From assembly GCA_900553065.1 (NCBI GenBank), contig USBZ01000033.1, forward strand, positions 1 to 19,838: a stretch of DNA of 19,838 nucleotides, read 5' to 3'. This document shows, in pieces, positions 15,084 to 19,838 of the stretch (the first letter of the stretch is position 1; each line of letters opens with the position of its first letter). The position numbers were made by a program, and so were the translations under genes. This DNA is from an uncultured Desulfovibrio sp. GTDB lineage: Bacteria > Desulfobacterota > Desulfovibrionia > Desulfovibrionales > Desulfovibrionaceae. A model generated the notes under the pieces. The model saw only the letters and a list, made by a program, of their open reading frames with translations, made no database searches and was not told the origin of the DNA.

Positions 15084-16574
15084 TTATGCAGCTTGACTAC
15101 TCATCTTATGGCGCACTAAAGGGACAATGAGAATAAGGGCAGTGACGGCGAACAAGCACATGGCGATCGGCGACTGCGCAATGTAAGTCCACCAGCTCAT
15201 ATCAGCCTTATAGAGCAACATCTGACCGATACTCATTTCAAATTGCTGACCGAGAACCAGACCGATGACGATGGGCGGCATTGGGAAGCCGCAGCGGCGG
15301 AGTATATAAGCCGCTATACCGGAGCCAATAGTTACGGCTACGTCATTGAAATTGCCTCTGGAACCATAGGCCCCGAGGACGCACAGCACCGTGATAAGCC
15401 CCATAAGAATAGGTTCTGGAGTTTTTAGCAGATAGTTGAATATACGCGTAGTGACGCAGCAGCAGGGGTACATGAGCAGATTGGCCACGGCAAGCGCGAT
15501 GAATATGCCATAGACGACGGCAGGGTTATCTACCATGAGACGGACACCAGGGGTGATGCCATGCAGAATGAAGGTGGCCAGCATGATGGCAGTGACCGGG
15601 TCGCCGGGAATTCCGAGAGCAAGTGAAGGAACCAGAGCGCCACCAGTAACGGCATTGTTCGATGATTCAGCGGCAATGATGCTGTCAGGCTCTCCGGTGC
15701 CAAATTTGTCTCGCCTTGGGCTGGAACGCTGAGCTTCGCCGTAAGCGATGAAAGCTGCTGTGGTTGCCCCTGTACCGGGAAGAATACCGACAATAGTGCC
15801 GATGATTGAAGACTTGATGAGGTTCCAGATGCGTCCCTTATATTCAGAGAGCTTGGGCATGCTCAATTTATTTACATTGATGACGGTGCCCTGCTTTTCA
15901 TGCAACATACGTTCGGAACGGTCGATGACTTCCGCAATGGCGAACACGCCAACGATGACAGCCACGGTATCCATTCCGCCATCCAAGGCATAAAGGCCAA
16001 AGGTAAATCTGGCATCAGGAGTGAAGGGTGACATACCCACGCAGGCCAACAACAGACCGAGAAGACCGGCAATAAGTCCCTGGAGCTGTTTTTTCCCGGA
16101 TACACTGGAGATACAGGTCAGTCCCATGAGAATGAGGCCGAATGTTTCAAGAGGGCCGAATCTGAGGGCAAAAGAAGCCACGGTGGGTGCCGCAACAACG
16201 AGAACTACGCAGGAGAAAAGCCCTCCAATAATGGATGCAGAGAGCGACCAACCTATGGCTTTACCGCCTTGTCCCAAGCGTGCCATGGGAAAACCGTCTA
16301 TGGACGTGGCTGCAGCTTGGGGGGTGCCGGGAGTATTGATAAGTACAGCAGCTATACTCCCACCACAGTTAGATCCACAGTATACACCGAGCAGCAAGGC
16401 CATGGCCTGAAGAGGCTCCATGCCGAAGGTGAAAGGCAGGCAGATGGAAATGGCTACCACAGAACCGAGACCAGGCAATGCACCGATGATCATGCCTATC
16501 ATGACCCCCATGAGGTTCATGATAAGCGCGAAGGGACTCAGGACTTCGGCAAGAGCCGATAATATCATATCCAT
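15084..16574 (-). CDS. tctA: TctA large membrane subunit of a tripartite tricarboxylate transporter (496 aa)
   Basis: The main permease subunit, with roughly twelve hydrophobic helices. Both signature Gly-Pro-Gly turns are present: IGALPGLGSVVAI near residue 32 and VGILPGTGATTAAFIAYGEAQ near 270, along with NTPGTPQAAATSIDGFPMARLGQGGKA, typical of TctA. The length matches the family (about 500). A strong site GGGAGGTGA lies 6 bases before the ATG. Transport is expected to be driven by ion gradients. It is encoded 21 bp after tctB. Confidence 0.95.
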   Translation of the reverse strand: MDMILSALAEVLSPFALIMNLMGVMIGMIIGALPGLGSVVAISICLPFTFGMEPLQAMALLLGVYCGSNCGGSIAAVLINTPGTPQAAATSIDGFPMARLGQGGKAIGWSLSASIIGGLFSCVVLVVAAPTVASFALRFGPLETFGLILMGLTCISSVSGKKQLQGLIAGLLGLLLACVGMSPFTPDARFTFGLYALDGGMDTVAVIVGVFAIAEVIDRSERMLHEKQGTVINVNKLSMPKLSEYKGRIWNLIKSSIIGTIVGILPGTGATTAAFIAYGEAQRSSPRRDKFGTGEPDSIIAAESSNNAVTGGALVPSLALGIPGDPVTAIMLATFILHGITPGVRLMVDNPAVVYGIFIALAVANLLMYPCCCVTTRIFNYLLKTPEPILMGLITVLCVLGAYGSRGNFNDVAVTIGSGIAAYILRRCGFPMPPIVIGLVLGQQFEMSIGQMLLYKADMSWWTYIAQSPIAMCLFAVTALILIVPLVRHKMSSQAA

Positions 16575-16595
16575 GAATAATCACCTCCCGGACGC

Positions 16596-17042
16596 TCAGA
16601 ACAGTGTGCCCGTAGGTAAGGGGATTCGCAGAATATATGTGTAAAGTGCCCAGATAAGGATAAGAGCAACGATACAGGCCGCAAAAAGTATACCAAGTCT
16701 GCGCCATCCCATGACGACCGATACGCCGAAGCAGGCGATAACGCTGGAAACGAAGAAACCGGTGGCGTTGAATATGGCCGCATACACGAGCAGCAGTACC
16801 ATGATGCCCAATGTGCGGCGTGAGAAGATTGGAATATCTGTTTTATCTTCTTTCTGCAGCAAACCACGAATGGTAAGAATGCTTCCGAGAAATGCCAACA
16901 ATGCTATTAAAGCTCGGGGATACTGCATAGGGTTTATATTATCTTCAAATACAATCACGGCATCCGATGTGAAAGTCTGCGTGTAAAGAATCAAGCTCAG
17001 TCCAACACACAGAATGCCGCTGATGACATCCTGTTTCTTCAT
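16596..17042 (-). CDS. tctB: TctB small membrane subunit of a tripartite tricarboxylate transporter (148 aa)
   Basis: A small protein with four predicted membrane helices (about 8-24, 43-60, 78-100, 105-138) and the INPMQYPRALIALLAFLGSI segment typical of TctB. The function of this subunit is poorly defined, but it is needed for transport. Its ATG overlaps the stop of the M20 gene by 4 bases (ATGA), indicating translational coupling, and an AAAGGAGG site lies inside the end of that gene. Confidence 0.88.
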   Translation of the reverse strand: MKKQDVISGILCVGLSLILYTQTFTSDAVIVFEDNINPMQYPRALIALLAFLGSILTIRGLLQKEDKTDIPIFSRRTLGIMVLLLVYAAIFNATGFFVSSVIACFGVSVVMGWRRLGILFAACIVALILIWALYTYILRIPLPTGTLF

Positions 17043-18247
17043 ACCCCCTCCTTTTGTCCTTCAGCCCTATTCAAGGGTAAGATGTTTCCGAGGCAAACTT
17101 CTTGAATCATACGAACAAGTAGGTATAGTTTTGGACCGACGGTAGCTATGGGAAGATGTTCCTTTTCTGAATGCATAGCCACACAGCCGGGGCCAAAGCC
17201 ATCCAGAGAGGGGCAAACCTGTGCACTGAAACAGGTATCATTGCTACCTATTGCATGACGATAGCCCAGTTCCATTCCGAGTTCTTTGCGGGCAATGACG
17301 CGTATTTTTTCAGCAAGTTCGAGAGTCGTCGCATTGTTGCCGTAGGGCATGACGTCGAGTCTCATATCAAAGTCTATTTTGCATTCTGGAAACAGTTTGT
17401 TTTTGATGATGCTTCTTATTTCTTCCTCAACCTTTTCGAAGTCTCTGGCTTCGGCAACACGGATGTTAAGTGTTGCCGTGGCGTCTTCCGGAATGACGTT
17501 GGTGCTTGTACCGAATGACCCGAGAGTGGCATTAACGGCAAGACGGATTTTTGGTTTTGAGAGATGACTCAACTGAAGTAGCTGATGAGCCAGCTCAAGA
17601 CCGGCGTTAATACCGGCCGGGGGCTCAGCAGCAGAATGGGCGGCCTTGCCCTTTACGCGTAGAGTTCCTGTGGCCATACCACGTGCACTTACGGTGATAA
17701 GATTGCCGTCCGCACCGCTCAACTCCATATTGAGTGCAATGTCATGTTCGCGGGCGAGTTCCGTGATTTGATCACGGCTTCCCCACGATCCGGATTCTTC
17801 ATCAGAGTTGCAAAATACGGTCAGGGTGTCATAGTCACGCCAGCCATTCCGATGGAGAAGATGTAGCCCGGTGAGGACCATAGCAATGGAGGTCTGCATA
17901 TCGGCGACTCCCGGACCATAAGCATTTTTCCCATCACAAAAGAAAGGTCTGCGGGCTGCTTCTCCGGCGGGGAATACAGTATCATAATGTGTAAGAATAA
18001 GAATTTTGGCTTTTCCTGTACCGTGAAATCGAACCGCCAGATTCCATTTTCCCTCTCTGGGGGGGGCGGATGGCAGCCACTCTACGTCTGCTCCTTCCTG
18101 TTTGAACAGGTCGGTAATAAGTATAGCTTTCTTCTTAAGGCCTTCTAGGTCATTAGTGCCGGAATCCTGATTGACTAATAGCTTGGCAAGATTCAGAACT
18201 TCGGGAACTTGTTGCATGCATATTAGAAAAAACTGATTTTTTCCCAT
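17039..18247 (-). CDS. M20-family zinc metallopeptidase/amidohydrolase (402 aa)
   Basis: Cytoplasmic dizinc hydrolase resembling glutamate carboxypeptidase (CPG2) and N-acyl-amino-acid amidohydrolases. Metal and catalytic residues are visible: His87 and Asp89 (THYDTVFP), bridging Asp116 (YGPGVADMQ), the Glu pair at 150-151 (SDEESGS), Glu175 in NMELSGADG and His359 (AMHSEKEHL). The dimerisation lid (about 190-300) carries RGMATGTLRVKGKAAHSA. It has no signal peptide. Its role is inferred as releasing an amino acid from an imported acylated or peptide conjugate. The ATG at 18247 is preceded by AGGG lying in a possible stem (18251-18258/18287-18294) that could hide it. Its stop overlaps tctB. 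Confidence 0.88.
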   Translation of the reverse strand: MGKNQFFLICMQQVPEVLNLAKLLVNQDSGTNDLEGLKKKAILITDLFKQEGADVEWLPSAPPREGKWNLAVRFHGTGKAKILILTHYDTVFPAGEAARRPFFCDGKNAYGPGVADMQTSIAMVLTGLHLLHRNGWRDYDTLTVFCNSDEESGSWGSRDQITELAREHDIALNMELSGADGNLITVSARGMATGTLRVKGKAAHSAAEPPAGINAGLELAHQLLQLSHLSKPKIRLAVNATLGSFGTSTNVIPEDATATLNIRVAEARDFEKVEEEIRSIIKNKLFPECKIDFDMRLDVMPYGNNATTLELAEKIRVIARKELGMELGYRHAIGSNDTCFSAQVCPSLDGFGPGCVAMHSEKEHLPIATVGPKLYLLVRMIQEVCLGNILPLNRAEGQKEGV

Positions 18248-18250
18248 CTG

Positions 18251-18333
18251 AATACCCTGCTTTTAAATGATGAATTTCTTTGAGGTAGGGTATTGTTCCT
18301 TTAGGGCATCCCACGGAGAAGCCGAGGGATGCC
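18251..18333 (-). promoter_or_regulatory. Two stem-loops in the leader between the first two operon genes
   Basis: The 97-base gap contains two stems on the minus-strand mRNA. The first is GGCATCCC/GGGATGCC (18326-18333 with 18305-18312), with an inner CGG/CCG and no T-tract, so it is not a simple terminator. The second is AATACCCT/AGGGTATT (18287-18294 with 18251-18258), whose 3' arm contains the only ribosome site candidate of the M20 gene, 3 bases before its start codon. Together they suggest control of downstream expression. Confidence 0.45.
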
Positions 18334-18344
18334 TCTGAATCTCA

Positions 18345-19580
18345 TTACGCGTTTTCGAGGTAAGCTTCTACGGCTTCAAGCGAGGGCGTGACGGACACTG
18401 GATTTTCCGAATCACTGGTAGCTACCTGAGGCGAGTTGAGACCATGACCAGTAAGGTTGCAAACTGTTACACCAAGATCTTCGAATCCGGGCGTCTTAAT
18501 TAGTTTATCGAGAGCGGCGACGGACACGGAACCAGCGGGCTCGGTGAAAATACCTTCTTCGCGACCGAGTGTGCGGATGGCGAGGCAAAAGTCTTCATCG
18601 GACACGGTGATCATAGTGCCGCCAGTGGCACGGACAGCCTGTAGGCAATACTTTCCCCAATAAGGGTTATTGTTCATGATGGCATCGGAGAGAGATGGTT
18701 TCTTTTCCACGGGAACAACAATATCTTTTCCTTCATGGAAGGCTGTTGCCGTAGGACAGCAGGCTTCAAGCTGTACGCCGACAAGGCGGGGCATATGATC
18801 GATGACACCTGCTTCGTACATTTCGGAGAACCCGTCAAAGGCAGCGATCATACCAGCTCCACCGCCGCAGGGAATCAGAACAGTATCTGGCACACGGCCG
18901 AGCTGTTTTACGAGACCATAGGCAAAGGTGCGCTTCCCTGCCACGCGATAGGGATTGGGACCACCGCACTGATACCAGCCTTTTTTTTGAACCATTTCAT
19001 TGCAGATGCGGCTTGCGGTAGCCATATCGCCGTCTATGCGCACAACCTTACCACCATAGACGAGACTTTTGAAAATTTTGGAAGCGGAAACCTGTTTCTG
19101 CACGAAAACAACAGGACGCAGGCCAGCGCGTGAGCCGTAAGCTGAAGTACTGGCCGCATTATTGCCGGATGAGGACAGGCAGACAGTATGAGCTCCGGTT
19201 TCTAATGCCTTGATCATGCACAGTGCCGTTCCTCTATCCTTTAGAGAAAGAGTGGGACCTTGTTCAATCTTGAAGTAAAGTTGCTTGATACCTCTGTGCT
19301 CACCATAGCGTAGCGAGCGGAGTAGAGGAGTTTCTGTTTCACCGAGAGTGACTTTTTCGATGAGTGACTCATCAGAAATGGGAAGGACACTGCGCCATTG
19401 GTAGAGATACGATCGACCATCGTAATCGGGAAGGCCGTCTTTCAGAGATTCACGGAGAGTGTCAGGATCAAAAGTAACCCTCATAGGTGCACCGCACTTG
19501 GGGCAGACTAAGGAAAATTCTGATTCGGGAATCCTGATCCCGCAGTCACGGCAAACAAGACCTGTACATACAGCGTTCAT
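18345..19580 (-). CDS. Threonine synthase-fold PLP-dependent enzyme with N-terminal zinc ribbon (411 aa)
   Basis: Fold-type II PLP enzyme of the threonine synthase family. Cys10, Cys13, Cys26 and Cys29 form a zinc ribbon, as in many of these proteins. Lys114 in LSLKDRG is the PLP lysine, SSSGNN (136-141) binds the substrate, NPYRVAGKRTFAYGL matches threonine synthases, and CGGGAG (238-243) holds the PLP phosphate. I took the ATG at 19580 because AGGAG lies 6 bases before it; the frame upstream to 19628 has no such site. As first gene of a catabolic operon without homoserine kinase or homoserine dehydrogenase, it is probably not dedicated to threonine synthesis. A beta-elimination or beta-replacement role is possible; cysteate synthase is a known offshoot of this family. 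The reaction is not determinable from sequence by eye. Confidence 0.82.
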   Translation of the reverse strand: MNAVCTGLVCRDCGIRIPESEFSLVCPKCGAPMRVTFDPDTLRESLKDGLPDYDGRSYLYQWRSVLPISDESLIEKVTLGETETPLLRSLRYGEHRGIKQLYFKIEQGPTLSLKDRGTALCMIKALETGAHTVCLSSSGNNAASTSAYGSRAGLRPVVFVQKQVSASKIFKSLVYGGKVVRIDGDMATASRICNEMVQKKGWYQCGGPNPYRVAGKRTFAYGLVKQLGRVPDTVLIPCGGGAGMIAAFDGFSEMYEAGVIDHMPRLVGVQLEACCPTATAFHEGKDIVVPVEKKPSLSDAIMNNNPYWGKYCLQAVRATGGTMITVSDEDFCLAIRTLGREEGIFTEPAGSVSVAALDKLIKTPGFEDLGVTVCNLTGHGLNSPQVATSDSENPVSVTPSLEAVEAYLENA

Positions 19581-19667
19581 TTTTTCTCCTGAACTTGAGT
19601 TTGAATATTCTCCTACTAAAAAGTGCACGCGATACTCACTGCAATCATACTTTTACCGGAAAAGCGT

Positions 19668-19683
19668 ACAAGTTGAGACTTGT
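19668..19683. repeat. Inverted repeat ACAAGT-N4-ACTTGT in the operon leader
   Basis: A perfect 6-bp dyad lies about 85 bases upstream of the first operon gene and about 50 bases downstream of the predicted transcription start. Size and symmetry fit a repressor operator (or a small RNA hairpin). ACTTGT recurs at 19761-19766 inside the promoter. Confidence 0.4.
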
Positions 19684-19713
19684 CGGCAAAATATGTTTTG
19701 TTTTTACATAGTT

Positions 19714-19791
19714 GACATGAGATCTTGTCTTTTTAGAGGTATTATGAAAAAAGAAAAAAAACTTGTCAAGATTGGTCGACAGTTTTTTGTC
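19714..19791. promoter_or_regulatory. GACA/TGTC dyads flanking the operon promoter
   Basis: Two dyads share half sites: GACA-N8-TGTC (19714-19729), just downstream of the predicted start, and GACA-N6-TGTC (19778-19791), just upstream of the -35. A third TTGTC half site overlaps the -35. Such an arrangement suits a dedicated regulator of the operon, but no such regulator gene is visible beside it within the window. Confidence 0.35.
19741..19769 (-). promoter_or_regulatory. Sigma-70-type promoter of the eight-gene operon
   Basis: On the minus strand a perfect TTGACA (19769-19764) is followed by exactly 17 bases and CATAAT (19746-19741, 5 of 6 matches). The spacer is nearly all T. Transcription should start near 19734, giving a leader of about 150 bases. 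This strong core promoter implies repression or weak activation rather than direct sigma-54 dependence. Confidence 0.72.
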
Positions 19792-19817
19792 AGCAATATA
19801 AAATATACAGACCTTTA
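19743..19817 (+). CDS. Possible 24-codon ORF divergent from the operon
   Basis: ATG at 19743 with GAGG 5 bases upstream encodes a lysine-rich peptide (MKKEKKLVKIGRQFF then VSNIKYTDL) ending in TAA. It overlaps the operon promoter on the other strand and has no convincing promoter of its own, so it may be chance in A-rich DNA. Nothing else is visible to the end of the window. Confidence 0.2.
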
Positions 19818-19838
19818 AAAATTTGTATCAAAGAGTGA

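Larger units (their letters stand above)
10896..19769 (-). other. Predicted eight-gene operon for acidic/sulfur amino acid uptake and breakdown
   Basis: All eight genes share the minus strand with gaps of 97, -4, 21, 45, 80, 25 and 20 bases in transcription order. One strong promoter lies before the first and one strong terminator after the last. The 80-base gap before the symporter gene shows no terminator. Content combines import (TctABC plus symporter), hydrolysis (M20), racemisation and PLP-dependent cleavage. Confidence 0.7.

Noticed and set aside
19629..19760. Sigma-54 promoter for the operon, to link it to the sigma-54 regulator
   Set aside because: No GG-N10-GC element is present in the leader or upstream region, whereas a near-consensus sigma-70 promoter is.
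7310..19838. CRISPR array, toxin-antitoxin, restriction or phage-defence system
   Set aside because: No regularly spaced repeats, no nuclease or helicase motifs, and every long frame is accounted for by metabolic, transport or regulatory genes.

Overview
The window most likely comes from a Desulfovibrionaceae-type anaerobe (Desulfovibrio, Bilophila or Mailhella relative). The reasons are an oversized phosphoenolpyruvate synthase, a large sigma-54 activator with an unusual helical sensor region, a tripartite tricarboxylate transporter, and sulfur-amino-acid catabolism, on DNA that varies from GC-rich to about 50% GC. This assignment is inference from gene content; no 16S or other marker gene is present.

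Layout. (1) 1-200: a cluster of hairpins, including the minus-strand terminator of the first operon. (2) 200-4732, minus strand: gap followed by a PEP-synthase-like gene, which together read as a gluconeogenic pair. (3) 4733-5324: a 590-base gene-free stretch. It holds a possible short leader ORF for gap, four consecutive hairpins ending in a minus-strand terminator (a candidate small RNA), an 11-bp-phased Pho-box-like array and the promoter of a two-component system. (4) 5325-7149, plus strand: a PhoB-like response regulator and a PhoR-like kinase with no membrane segment. (5) 7191-7351: tRNA-Thr(CGT) with its own promoter and a strong terminator. (6) 7616-10072, minus: a sigma-54-dependent activator of at least 818 aa whose true start is unclear. 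(7) 10318-10890: a decayed IS5-family insertion sequence fused to a fragment of another gene. (8) 10896-19769, minus: an eight-gene operon running from a consensus-like promoter at 19741-19769 to a terminator at 10896-10935.

The eight-gene operon is the most interesting part. In transcription order it encodes a threonine-synthase-fold PLP enzyme, an M20 metallopeptidase/amidohydrolase, TctB, TctA, TctC, a dicarboxylate/amino acid:cation symporter, an Asp/Glu-racemase-family enzyme and a D-cysteine desulfhydrase-family PLP lyase. Tight spacing (4-bp overlap to 97 bp) and a single obvious promoter and terminator support co-transcription. Read together, it imports one or more acidic (amino) acids by two systems, deacylates or hydrolyses a conjugate, racemises the product, and cleaves a sulfur-containing amino acid to pyruvate, ammonia and sulfide (or sulfite if the substrate is cysteate). 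In a sulfite- or sulfate-respiring bacterium this would supply carbon, nitrogen and an electron acceptor. No such complete pathway is known to me, so its substrate is an open question.

Base composition is uneven. The gap/pps, two-component and dcyD genes are GC-rich, while the sigma-54 gene and the promoter-proximal operon genes are closer to 45-50%. This fits a mosaic accessory region downstream of a tRNA gene, although I found no integrase or att duplication.
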